Assembly: GCA_900766555.1 (NCBI GenBank)
Contig: CAAFVR010000027.1
Coordinates: 1-43,855 of the forward strand
Source: Helicobacteraceae bacterium
GTDB lineage: Bacteria; Campylobacterota; Campylobacteria; Campylobacterales; Helicobacteraceae
DNA length: 43,855 nucleotides
Direction of reading: 5' to 3'
Each line of letters starts with the position of its first letter. Position 1 is the first letter of the stretch. A model generated the notes under the pieces. That model was not told where the DNA came from, did no database searches, and saw only the letters and a list, made by a program, of their open reading frames with translations. The translations under genes were made by a program, and so were the position numbers. Shown here in pieces: positions 7,752 to 15,889 of this stretch.

Positions 7752-9859
7752 AGCGCCTCTTAGCCATTGAAGCAAGTGCCGGATCTGGCAAGACATTTGC
7801 ACTCACGCTTCGATATTTGGCCCTTTTATTTAGCGGTGCTAAAGTAAGCGAAATTTTGGCAATAACGTTTACTAAAAAAGCGGCCAAAGAAATGCGCATT
7901 CGCATCCTGAGCGCGCTTAAAGAAATCAAAAATAATGAAAATAGCATTTTTATAAAAGAATTAATAGCTCAAAATGGCTTCAAAATAGAGTATTTAATTT
8001 CAAAGCGAGATGAAATATATACGCATTTCATTTCACAAAGTCCAAAAATATTAACAATGGATGCATTTTTTAGCCAGATCCTACGTGAATTTGCCACAAA
8101 TGCCGAAATTAGCTTTGATTTCACCCCGATAAATAGCTTAGATGGCGATCTTGTAAAAGAGGAATTTTTAAATCTTTTGGGTGGAAATTTTGATGAATTT
8201 GTGAGCCAAAATATTAATGATGATCTTTTTAAATTATTTAAAGAAATGCAAGATAAGCATATAAATGTAGAAAATGCCGAGCTCAGATCGGATCTAGACG
8301 GCCTAAGATTTGAAATTTTGACCCTTGCAAATGAATTTAAGAGTAATTTCCAAAGCCAGGGGCTGCCGCATCATTTTATAAAAACAGCCACTTTTAAGGA
8401 ATTCTTAGGCTCGCTAACTTGGCTTGCTCGCGGCGAAAAATACAGAGATCTTAAAAAATATAAATTAGATGAGGGCATTTTTAAGGCTCTAAGAGCAAAG
8501 CTTATGGATTATTTTTTGCAAAATGAAATTGCATTAATTGGCGCGATTTCTAAGTTTTTTAGCCTCTATCAAATTGCGAGTTACAATGTGGCGAATGCTA
8601 AAAATGAGCTAAGTTTTAATCAAATTAGCGAAAAAACATATGAGCTGTTAATGCGAGATGAAAATGCGCTTTTTGCGATGTATTCGCGCATTAAACATAT
8701 GTTGGTTGACGAATTTCAAGATACGAATTTTTTGCAATATTCCATTTTGAAATTTCTAATTGATGAAATAATAGGCGATACGTCGCGCACGCTATTTTTT
8801 GTGGGCGATCCAAAGCAAAGTATTTACGGCTTTAGAGGGAGCAATCCGCGCATTTTTGATCAATTACATTTTTGCACCAGGCGCGTTTTGGAAAATAATT
8901 ATCGCAGCGATAAAAAAATAGTGCATTTTAATAATGCCACTTTTGCGTCCATTTTTGCAGGATATAGCCAGATCTCAACTAGCCAAAATGACGGCGCCGT
9001 GTCAGTTAAAATGAGCGATGATTTATTGCAGGGGATTTTGCAAAGCGTGCTAGATCTGCAAAAAATAGCCAATTTAAGAGACATTGCCATATTGGGCTTT
9101 AAAAATGATGATTTAAATGAGATTGAGCATTTTTTAAATGCGCAAAATATAAGGGCTAAAAGCGCCTCAAAGCTCAAAGATAGAGCGAGTGTAAAAATCC
9201 TAGAATGCTGCCTTATGGCAAATTCAAGCGACAAAGAGATCGATGATGAATTGTTTTATAAAGCAAAGATAGCAAAGTTACTTGGACTTAAATATCAAGA
9301 TGCTTTGGATGTGCAAATCCCACTTTTAGGGCATTTGGAGGATTTGAGCTTTTATATTGCTAGGGTGATTACACATTTTAATATAGGCGATATTTTTGCT
9401 AAAAATGTGTTGCTCTCTAGCCTAACGCGAGAGACTATATCAGATCTATTGGCTTATATACAAAATGAAGGGCAAGTCGAAAGTCAAAATGATGGCGCAG
9501 AATCAGATGCTATAAAATTGCTTACGATACACCAATCAAAGGGGCTTGAATTCAAGCATGTAATAGTGTGCGATAAATTTAATAAAGACAGAAATGACAT
9601 TTCAAAATTTATTATAAATCCGCAAGATTCAAGCTTTTTGATATCTCAAAGAGAGCTGGGTGAATTTTGCAAAAAGCTAGATTTCAAAAATTCATTGTGT
9701 CAAAAATATGAGCTAGCCCAAGAAAATAAGCAATCTTTAAATCAATCTGAAAAACATAATGTTTTATATGTGGCTTTAACGCGAGCTAAAAATAGTCTTC
9801 ACATCGTTGCAAAAAGCCAAAATAGCGCTTTTGGCGAGCTAGATTTGAAGGCCAACTAG
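7742..9859 (+). CDS. addA: UvrD/RecB-type helicase (AddA-like), nuclease domain absent
   Basis: A superfamily 1A helicase of the RecB/AddA group, for double-strand-break end processing. Helicase motifs are complete: ASAGSGKT (Walker A, about residue 12), ITFTKKAA (Ia), VDEFQDTN (II, about 323), GDPKQSIYGFRG (III), LENNYRS (IV), TIHQSKGLEF (V, about 595) and LYVALTRAK (VI, about 675). The protein ends only about 25 residues after motif VI, at 705, whereas epsilon AddA proteins run to about 920-950 and carry a C-terminal RecB-family nuclease domain. That domain is missing and the 3' end runs 21 bases into the end of the converging trpS. The start is TTG 7742. It may work with a separate AddB-type nuclease, or be a truncated form. 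Confidence 0.85.
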   Translation: MEIERLLAIEASAGSGKTFALTLRYLALLFSGAKVSEILAITFTKKAAKEMRIRILSALKEIKNNENSIFIKELIAQNGFKIEYLISKRDEIYTHFISQSPKILTMDAFFSQILREFATNAEISFDFTPINSLDGDLVKEEFLNLLGGNFDEFVSQNINDDLFKLFKEMQDKHINVENAELRSDLDGLRFEILTLANEFKSNFQSQGLPHHFIKTATFKEFLGSLTWLARGEKYRDLKKYKLDEGIFKALRAKLMDYFLQNEIALIGAISKFFSLYQIASYNVANAKNELSFNQISEKTYELLMRDENALFAMYSRIKHMLVDEFQDTNFLQYSILKFLIDEIIGDTSRTLFFVGDPKQSIYGFRGSNPRIFDQLHFCTRRVLENNYRSDKKIVHFNNATFASIFAGYSQISTSQNDGAVSVKMSDDLLQGILQSVLDLQKIANLRDIAILGFKNDDLNEIEHFLNAQNIRAKSASKLKDRASVKILECCLMANSSDKEIDDELFYKAKIAKLLGLKYQDALDVQIPLLGHLEDLSFYIARVITHFNIGDIFAKNVLLSSLTRETISDLLAYIQNEGQVESQNDGAESDAIKLLTIHQSKGLEFKHVIVCDKFNKDRNDISKFIINPQDSSFLISQRELGEFCKKLDFKNSLCQKYELAQENKQSLNQSEKHNVLYVALTRAKNSLHIVAKSQNSAFGELDLKAN

Positions 9860-10915
9860 ATCTGATATGCGCTTATATGTAGAGCTAGCTATTTCTTGCG
9901 CTCTATTTTTGCCATTTTGTAGCGCGGAATTGATGTAACTTTTATCATCTAGTAATTGCAAATATTTAGTCCGAATTGGTTTTAGATGCGAAATTACAAG
10001 CTCGCTTAGCTCAGATTTCAGCGCACCATAACCTTTGCCCTCAAAATGATGCTCGATTTGCTCTTTTGTTTTGGAGCTAAAGATCTGATAAATTGAGAGT
10101 AGATTTTTGACGCCAGCGCGCAGGGGATCATCGCTAAAAATTATTTCATTGAAATTGTCAGTTTGGGCTTTTTTGATTTTTTTGTCAATTTCACTTTCGC
10201 TATCGAGCAAGAAAATTGCGTGATTTTGGGACTTTATGGATTTACTCATTTTGATTTGTGGATTATCAAGGCCCATTATTTTGGCGCTTTCTCCCACAAT
10301 TAACGGATCTGGGATTATAAAACCCTCTGTCTTTTCTTTATTTTCGTTTTTTGCAAAATGTGCATTAAAGCGCGCGGCGACATTGCGCGTTAGCTCGATA
10401 TGCTGTTTTTGATCTGCGCCAACTGGCACTAAATTCGCATCATAAAGCAAAATGTCAGCAGCCATTAAAGCGGGATAATTAAAGAGTCCGACATTTATAT
10501 TTTGTGGATTTTGCGCGGACTTATCTTTAAATTGCGTCATGCGGTTCATTTCACCCATAAAAATATTGCAATCTAATATCCAAGCAAGCGCTGGATGCTC
10601 CAAAATTTCACTTTGTATAAAAATGATAGAGCTATCTGGATCTAGCCCACAAGCAAAAAGCATACAAGCTGTCTCAAGCGTATTTTGGCGCAATTGCTCA
10701 GCATCTCTTAGCGAAGTTATGGCATGTGAATTCACAATACAAAAGATATTTTCTAAATTACTGTCATTTTTTTGCTTTTTTTCATTAAAAATATGCGAAT
10801 TTAGACCATTATTTTGTAGCTCTAGCCAATTTTTAATCGCGCCTAGATAATTGCCCAAATGCAGGCTTCCTGTTGGCTGGATACCTGAGAATGCGCGCAG
10901 AGACTTTGATTGCAT
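9839..10915 (-). CDS. trpS: tryptophanyl-tRNA synthetase
   Basis: Class I synthetase that charges tRNA-Trp; cytoplasmic and essential. It begins MQSKSLRAFSGIQPTGSLHLGNYLGA, containing the TGSLHLGN form of HIGH; the second signature is KMSKS (IKMSKSIKSQ), and VPVGADQKQHIELTRNVAARFN is diagnostic of TrpRS. I chose ATG 10915 because it gives the usual N-terminus and has GGAG 7 bases upstream; the frame is open 30 codons further but without conservation. The gene is transcribed alone, divergent from secG across a 28-bp palindrome, and its stop lies inside the helicase 3' end. Confidence 0.96.
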   Translation of the reverse strand: MQSKSLRAFSGIQPTGSLHLGNYLGAIKNWLELQNNGLNSHIFNEKKQKNDSNLENIFCIVNSHAITSLRDAEQLRQNTLETACMLFACGLDPDSSIIFIQSEILEHPALAWILDCNIFMGEMNRMTQFKDKSAQNPQNINVGLFNYPALMAADILLYDANLVPVGADQKQHIELTRNVAARFNAHFAKNENKEKTEGFIIPDPLIVGESAKIMGLDNPQIKMSKSIKSQNHAIFLLDSESEIDKKIKKAQTDNFNEIIFSDDPLRAGVKNLLSIYQIFSSKTKEQIEHHFEGKGYGALKSELSELVISHLKPIRTKYLQLLDDKSYINSALQNGKNRAQEIASSTYKRISDLVGLQI

Positions 10916-10934
10916 TTTGCTCCAAGTGTTGTGG

Positions 10935-10962
10935 TAAATTCTATCAAATTTGATAGAATTTA
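10935..10962. promoter_or_regulatory. 28-bp perfect palindrome; symmetric divergent promoter or operator
   Basis: The half-site TAAATTCTATCAAA is followed directly by its reverse complement with no spacer. Each strand thus carries TAGAAT, a -10-like box (10954-10959 on plus, 10943-10938 on minus), about 21-22 bp from the secG and trpS starts. A terminator is unlikely between divergent genes, and there is no T-run. Confidence 0.6.
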
Positions 10963-10980
10963 AACCTTTAAGAGGTGTAA

Positions 10981-11385
10981 ATGAGCCAGATACTTTTTGT
11001 AACACAAATAATTTTATCCATATTGATTTTGATCGTAGTTTTGATGCAAAAGAGCTCTAGCATCGGGCTTGGCGTTTATGCGGGGAGTAATAATTCGCTT
11101 TTTGGCGCTAAGGGGCCAGCTAGTTTTATTTCAAAACTCACGCTGATTTTTGGCGTATTATTTATCATTAACACTATGGCTTTGGGCTATTTTTATAATA
11201 ATGATTCGCAAAAATCTTTAGTTGATGATGCTAGCATAATACCAACTCAGCCAACGCAATTAATTCCGCAAGCTCCGGTGGATTCTCCATTTGGCAATAC
11301 AAATGTCCAAAATCCTTTTGCTCCAAAAACGGATAATGCCAATACAAATAATGTCAATTTAAATAGTGCAAATAAGGAAAAATGA
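10981..11385 (+). CDS. secG: SecG subunit of the Sec translocon
   Basis: Small inner-membrane partner of SecYE in protein export. Two hydrophobic segments (about residues 3-22 and 53-72) flank a loop with the SecG pattern QKSSSIGLGVYAGSNNSLFGAKGPASFISKLT. A Pro/Asn/Gln-rich tail of about 55 residues follows, as in H. pylori SecG. AGAGG (10971-10975) precedes ATG. It overlaps frr by 4 bases and heads the operon secG-frr-pyrE, the H. pylori order. Confidence 0.93.
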   Translation: MSQILFVTQIILSILILIVVLMQKSSSIGLGVYAGSNNSLFGAKGPASFISKLTLIFGVLFIINTMALGYFYNNDSQKSLVDDASIIPTQPTQLIPQAPVDSPFGNTNVQNPFAPKTDNANTNNVNLNSANKEK

Positions 11386-11942
11386 TGTTAGAAAATATTT
11401 TTTCAGAAACGACAAATGGCATGGATAAAAGTATCGAAGCTCTCAAAAAGGACTTTACGACACTTCGCGGAACTCGAGTTAGCGTCCAGATCTTAGATGG
11501 CATAAAAGTGAATTATTACAATACGCCAACTCCGCTAAATCAGATCTCGCAAGTATTATCAAGCGATGCGACAACGCTTGTTGTGACGCCATGGGAGAAA
11601 AATATTTTAAAAGATATTGAAAAGGCTATTTTGGAGGCAAATATCGGCGTAAATCCAAATAATGATGGCGAATGTATAAAGTTATTTTTCCCGCCGATGA
11701 GTAAAGAGCAGCGCCAAGAAATCGCCAAAAATGTGCAAAAAATGGCAGAAAAATCCAAAGTATCAATACGAAATATCCGCCAAGATGCAAATAATCAAGT
11801 CAAGAAATTAGAAAAAGATAAGCAGATCTCAATTGATGAGAGCAAAAAAGCGCAAGAAAATATCCAAAAATACACAGATTTTTATACAAAAAAAGTTGAA
11901 GAGCTAGCCAAGGCAAAAGAAGATGAGGTATTAAAAATATAA
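11382..11942 (+). CDS. frr: ribosome recycling factor
   Basis: Splits post-termination ribosomes with EF-G. The usual length of about 185 residues, with FTTLRGTRVSVQILDGIKV, TPLNQISQV, WEKNILKDIEKAI, NDGECIKLFFPPMSKEQRQE and the helical core SIRNIRQDANNQVKKLEKDK, all clear RRF signatures. Two ATGs stand in tandem (11382 and 11385); either may be used, and MLENIF from 11385 is the commoner N-terminus. pyrE starts directly after the stop. Confidence 0.96.
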   Translation: MMLENIFSETTNGMDKSIEALKKDFTTLRGTRVSVQILDGIKVNYYNTPTPLNQISQVLSSDATTLVVTPWEKNILKDIEKAILEANIGVNPNNDGECIKLFFPPMSKEQRQEIAKNVQKMAEKSKVSIRNIRQDANNQVKKLEKDKQISIDESKKAQENIQKYTDFYTKKVEELAKAKEDEVLKI

Positions 11943-12560
11943 ATGGATGTGCTAGAGATTTATAAGCAATTTGGTGCGCTTTTAAAGGGTCATTTTTTAT
12001 TAAGCAGCGGAAATCATTCTGATACATATTTGCAGAGTGCGCGCGTTTTGGAGCATCCAGAAATAGCACAAAAGCTTTTAGTCGAGCTAAAAAATCTTAT
12101 AAGTTCTCATGAGATAATTCCACAAACTATTTGCAGCCCCGCAATTGGCGGACTTTTAGCGGGCTATGAATTAGCTAGATCTTTTGGAGTTCGCTTTATT
12201 TTTACTGAGCGAGTAAATGGAGTTATGAGTTTGCGCAGAGGCTTTGAAGTAAGCCCAAATGAAAAAGTGCTAATTTGTGAAGACATAATAACAACGGGCG
12301 GAAGCGCCGAAGAGGCAGCCTTTTGCATCAAACAAAAAGGCGGAGAAGTCATAGCATTTGCTGGACTTGCAAATCGCGGATTTTGCAATGCCATTTTGCC
12401 AAATGGCGCAAAAAGCTCGGCTAGATCTGCAAAATGCAAGCTAGCTAATGATGTGCCGTTATTTGCATTATGTGATGTGGTTTTTGATATGTTTAGTCCA
12501 GATTCTTGCCCGCTTTGTGAAAATTCAGAGGCCATAAAGCCAGGCAGCCGCGGCAACTAG
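11943..12560 (+). CDS. pyrE: orotate phosphoribosyltransferase
   Basis: Joins orotate to PRPP to form OMP in pyrimidine synthesis. It has LLSSGNHSDTYLQSARVLEHP near the N-terminus, the PRPP-binding motif VLICEDIITTGGSAEEA (about 113-129) and CSPAIGGLLAGYELAR. The 205-residue length and a cysteine-containing C-terminus (DSCPLCENSEAIKPGS) are as in epsilon PyrE. It starts at the base after the frr stop, so translation is probably coupled. Confidence 0.95.
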   Translation: MDVLEIYKQFGALLKGHFLLSSGNHSDTYLQSARVLEHPEIAQKLLVELKNLISSHEIIPQTICSPAIGGLLAGYELARSFGVRFIFTERVNGVMSLRRGFEVSPNEKVLICEDIITTGGSAEEAAFCIKQKGGEVIAFAGLANRGFCNAILPNGAKSSARSAKCKLANDVPLFALCDVVFDMFSPDSCPLCENSEAIKPGSRGN

Positions 12561-12574
12561 GATAATGGGTAAAA

Positions 12575-12976
12575 ATGAATAAAAAAATGTCAGATCTAGC
12601 CCCGATTTTTAAGGCTTTTTTGACAGATATTTTTATGATTTATGTGCCAGCGTTATATGTTACAACCTATGGCATTTTGGGGAGTGCAAATGCTTTTAGA
12701 CAAAATCAAGGCGCAATTTTTATAGTCATTTTATTTTATGGGATTGTGACATCTCTATTTTTTACATTTAGCGGCCAAACGCCTGGTTATAGATATGCCA
12801 AGCTTGAGCTCATTTTTAGAGACAAAAAGCCTGGATTTTTCAGAGTCATATTGCGCTTTTTTATATTTATTTTGTCGATGGGTTTTGTTTTTGGGCTATT
12901 TTTTCCATTTTTTGACAAACAAAGTCGGACATTTCATGATGTGCTTTGTAAAACTAGGATTAAACATCGTGATTGA
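12575..12976 (+). CDS. RDD-family membrane protein
   Basis: A 133-residue inner-membrane protein with three hydrophobic segments. The N-terminal Arg-Asp-Asp signature is relaxed (AFLTDIFMIYVPALYV), followed by FSGQTPGYRYAKLELI, the conserved G-Q-T-x-G/A motif of RDD proteins, and FDKQSRTFHDVLCKTRI near the end. It occupies the place of HP1258 after pyrE. RDD proteins have mostly unknown roles (some are linked to ion or solute exchange). Its end overlaps the next gene's GTG start. Confidence 0.75.
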   Translation: MNKKMSDLAPIFKAFLTDIFMIYVPALYVTTYGILGSANAFRQNQGAIFIVILFYGIVTSLFFTFSGQTPGYRYAKLELIFRDKKPGFFRVILRFFIFILSMGFVFGLFFPFFDKQSRTFHDVLCKTRIKHRD

Positions 12977-13328
12977 ATTTGACCAATTAGAGCAACAAAA
13001 CGGCCTAGATATAAAAGCATTGATAGGCGCGCTAGCTATTTTGGTATTTTCATCTCTCATTTTAGGTGTGCGAATCTTTTTAACTAATAAGATCTACACA
13101 ACAAGCCGCAACATAAATGTGCTGGAATCTCAATATGACATGCTAAGTGCTGAAAATATACGACTAAAACGCGAGCTTGAGGTATTAAAATATCGCTATC
13201 TCTCAGGCGAATTACCAGATTTTGAAGAAAATGAAGATAATGCAAAAAGTTCTGATAAATCCACAAAAGATCCTGCAGAATCTGCGCCAGAGCCAGAGAA
13301 AGAGCCAAAGCCAAATGATAAAGTCTAA
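12969..13328 (+). CDS. small bitopic membrane protein with coiled coil
   Basis: I do not recognise a family. From GTG 12969, overlapping the RDD stop, it encodes 119 residues: about 15 cytoplasmic residues, one hydrophobic helix (ALIGALAILVFSSLILGVRIFL), a short coiled coil (INVLESQYDMLSAENIRLKRELEVLKYRY), then a Glu/Pro/Lys-rich tail (EPEKEPKPNDKV). The frame is open further upstream but there only mirrors the RDD gene. The topology resembles FtsB/FtsL-type division proteins, which is suggestive but unproven. It sits directly before the peptidoglycan O-acetylation genes. Confidence 0.65.
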   Translation: MIEFDQLEQQNGLDIKALIGALAILVFSSLILGVRIFLTNKIYTTSRNINVLESQYDMLSAENIRLKRELEVLKYRYLSGELPDFEENEDNAKSSDKSTKDPAESAPEPEKEPKPNDKV

Positions 13329-14759
13329 TTGGTGAATTTCTTTTCTATTGAATTTGGCATATTATTTTTAATTTTTCTTGCTATTTATTGGCGCGTAGAA
13401 CGTCTGTGGTGCAAAAATCTGCTCATTTTTGGCTTCAATTATCTACTCATTTTTGGCCTTGGCGATATTTATGTCGGGGTTATGCTGTTTTTATATAGCG
13501 CATTTATATATTTTGCTAGCAAGCTTATTTGGAGTTTGGATAGCGAAGATAGAGAAAGATATATTCGCATAAAACGCAAAAGAGATGTGACGCTTTATGC
13601 GTTTATTTGCGCAATTTTGCTGGCTATTTTAAATTTGAGCTTTTTTAAATATTCAAGCAGTATTTTTGATTTTTTTACCCAAATTTTGCGTTTTGTAGGT
13701 CTTGGCATGATAGATCCAGACATTGTTATGCCTCTTGGGATCAGTTTTTACACATTTGCATCCATAACGTATTTGCGCTGGGTGTATGAAAATCGCCTAA
13801 ATCCATATTTTGCGCCGCAAAAATTTGGCGCTTTATGTGCTTATTTATCATTTTTCCCAACCTTTGTGGCGGGGCCAATTTTTCGCGCGAAAGACTTTTT
13901 TGCGCAATATCATAGAAATAAATATTGGGATAGAAGCAAGACTGACATAATTTTTGTCCTGCTTTTATTTGGGATTGTTAAAAAGGTCTTGATTGCAAAT
14001 TATGCTGGCATTTATGCGGCCATGATTTTAAAAGATCCAGATGCCTATAGCGCTAGTGCGTTACTATCTGGGATATATTTTTATGGCATTCAAATTTATG
14101 CTGATTTTAGCGGTTATGTAAATTTAGTGGGCGCTTTTGGGCTACTCATCGGATTTAATTTACCGCCAAATTTTAATGCACCTTATATGGCTAGAAATTT
14201 GCGCGATTTCTGGCATAGATGGCATATTTCGCTATCAAATTTTATTAAAGATTATGTGTATATACCGCTTGGTGGAAATAGAAGAGGTTTTGTAAATACG
14301 CAGATTTTTATAATGATTGGCTTTATCTTAAGCGGCATTTGGCATGGAAATACTAGTAATTTTTTCATCTGGGGTGCGATACATGGGCTTGGCATCGTGG
14401 GGCTAAATATTTTAAAAATGCTTAGAATTAGCTTTGCCAAAATACCGCTATTTTCAAAGCTTTTTACCTTTCATTTTGTGAGTTTTGCTTGGATATTTTT
14501 TCATTATGAGACATTTGGAGAGGCTAGATCTTATCTTTTGGCGTTATTTTCAAATCATTTAGGGGATTTATGGATTTTGGTTTATTTTTTGATAGCTTTT
14601 GTGATATATCAATTTTGTGAGAACTTGCTTGTTAATTGCATACGTATATTTTCCAAAATACCAGCTCTGCTTAAAAGCTCTGTTTTTGCAATTGTGCTAT
14701 TTTTTACCTTTGAGTTTATGCCAGAGGGCATACCAAATTTTATTTATGCGAACTTTTGA
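13329..14759 (+). CDS. patA: MBOAT O-acetyltransferase, PatA-like
   Basis: Polytopic membrane acyltransferase of the MBOAT family (AlgI/DltB/PatA), 476 residues. Motifs: LRDFWHRWHISLSNFIKDYVYIPLGGNRRG (about 291-320) and GIWHGNTSNFFIWGAIHG (about 335-354), whose last His is the family's catalytic histidine. In C. jejuni the patA-patB-ape1 locus O-acetylates and deacetylates peptidoglycan; here too the MBOAT gene is followed by two SGNH-hydrolase genes, so PatA is the best reading: it would pass acetyl groups across the inner membrane. Start is TTG 13329 or GTG 13332. AlgI-like acetylation of another polymer cannot be excluded, but no alginate-type genes are present. Confidence 0.82.
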   Translation: MVNFFSIEFGILFLIFLAIYWRVERLWCKNLLIFGFNYLLIFGLGDIYVGVMLFLYSAFIYFASKLIWSLDSEDRERYIRIKRKRDVTLYAFICAILLAILNLSFFKYSSSIFDFFTQILRFVGLGMIDPDIVMPLGISFYTFASITYLRWVYENRLNPYFAPQKFGALCAYLSFFPTFVAGPIFRAKDFFAQYHRNKYWDRSKTDIIFVLLLFGIVKKVLIANYAGIYAAMILKDPDAYSASALLSGIYFYGIQIYADFSGYVNLVGAFGLLIGFNLPPNFNAPYMARNLRDFWHRWHISLSNFIKDYVYIPLGGNRRGFVNTQIFIMIGFILSGIWHGNTSNFFIWGAIHGLGIVGLNILKMLRISFAKIPLFSKLFTFHFVSFAWIFFHYETFGEARSYLLALFSNHLGDLWILVYFLIAFVIYQFCENLLVNCIRIFSKIPALLKSSVFAIVLFFTFEFMPEGIPNFIYANF

Positions 14760-15889
14760 TGTATTTTAAAAGCTTTTTAATATCGCTAATTTTTGCTGGC
14801 ATCGTGCTATTGGCTCTTTTTAATAAAAGCATCATTGCTTATATTGAGCAGACGTATGATGTAAATATAAGCCTCCCAGATCGGATCTATAGCGCATTGG
14901 AATATATATCTTTCCCAAGAGATAAGCTAAGTTTTATTTCCAAAAAGCTCCAAAGCGTGAGTTTGAAAGATAAAACGCAAAAAGCGGAGATAGAGCGCAT
15001 AATTTCAGAAAATGAACAAATAGATCTAAATGAATATCTAACGCCAGAAGACACAAAAGAAAACGAAGGTCAAAATGAAGATGCAGGCCAATTTGAAATA
15101 CAACAAACACCCAAAAAAATACTAATTAAAGGTGATGTAATATATGTCAAGAAGGGTGCGAAATTTGCGCTAATAGGCGATTCCATGATGCAGGGCCTAA
15201 GCCTTGGTCTAAGCCCTAGGCTAACAAAGCTAGGTTTTGATGTAGTGGATTTGGCGCGTCAAAGCACGGGACTTACTTATCAGAAATTTTTTAATTGGAT
15301 TGATGCCTTTAAAGAAGCGCTAGAATCGGATAGAAGCATTGATGGCGCGATAATTATGCTTGGCGCAAATGATCCTTATAATTTCCCAAATGCGTATTTT
15401 GCGAGCCAAAAATGGGACAAAATCTATAAAGAACGCATAGATCAAATGCTAAAAATTGCTAGCGAAAATAATGTATCTGTAATGTGGTTTGAAGTCCCAA
15501 ATGTAAGAAATAAAGAGCTAGATTTAAAGATCCGGCATTTAAATGCGCTTTATCAAGATGAACTGCATAATTTTAAAAGCAATGTATTTGAAAATGTAAT
15601 CTATCTTGAGACATCAAAAATTATTTCGCCAAATGGATATAGTCCAGATCTGCTTGAGCGCGGGAGAACGCGGCGTGTGCGCGCAAAAGATGGCATACAT
15701 TTTACAAAATATGGCGCACAAGTGATCTCAAATATCTTGCTAGATCGGATGTCTATTTTGGATGATGATGCCGAATTTGACACGCAACCATCTGAAATTT
15801 TTATCGATTTGCCAGATGGCGACAGCCTAGATGATGCGCCATTTGCCAATCTTTCAGATCCTACTGATTCTGCTACAGATAATAGATAA
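14756..15889 (+). CDS. patB: SGNH/DUF459-type periplasmic hydrolase, probable PatB
   Basis: A 377-residue protein with one N-terminal membrane segment (FLISLIFAGIVLLALF) and a periplasmic SGNH domain. Seen: LIGDSMMQG (block I, Ser at about 143), GANDPYNF (block III, about 202) and DGIHFTKYGAQ (block V with the catalytic Asp and His, about 312). An acidic linker (about 90-115) and an acidic tail flank the domain. After a PatA-like MBOAT the natural role is PatB, which moves acetyl groups to MurNAc O-6. DUF459 proteins are not all characterised, so the substrate is inferred from position. It overlaps the MBOAT gene by 4 bases and ends on the ape1-like start. Confidence 0.75.
   Translation: MMYFKSFLISLIFAGIVLLALFNKSIIAYIEQTYDVNISLPDRIYSALEYISFPRDKLSFISKKLQSVSLKDKTQKAEIERIISENEQIDLNEYLTPEDTKENEGQNEDAGQFEIQQTPKKILIKGDVIYVKKGAKFALIGDSMMQGLSLGLSPRLTKLGFDVVDLARQSTGLTYQKFFNWIDAFKEALESDRSIDGAIIMLGANDPYNFPNAYFASQKWDKIYKERIDQMLKIASENNVSVMWFEVPNVRNKELDLKIRHLNALYQDELHNFKSNVFENVIYLETSKIISPNGYSPDLLERGRTRRVRAKDGIHFTKYGAQVISNILLDRMSILDDDAEFDTQPSEIFIDLPDGDSLDDAPFANLSDPTDSATDNR

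Noticed and set aside
10935..10962. Palindrome as a rho-independent terminator
   Set aside because: It lies between divergent starts, not after a gene, is AT-rich and has no T-run.
12795..12968. 5' extension of the coiled-coil membrane protein frame
   Set aside because: This stretch only mirrors the RDD gene in another frame and shows no signal or family pattern; GTG 12969 at the RDD stop is the natural start.
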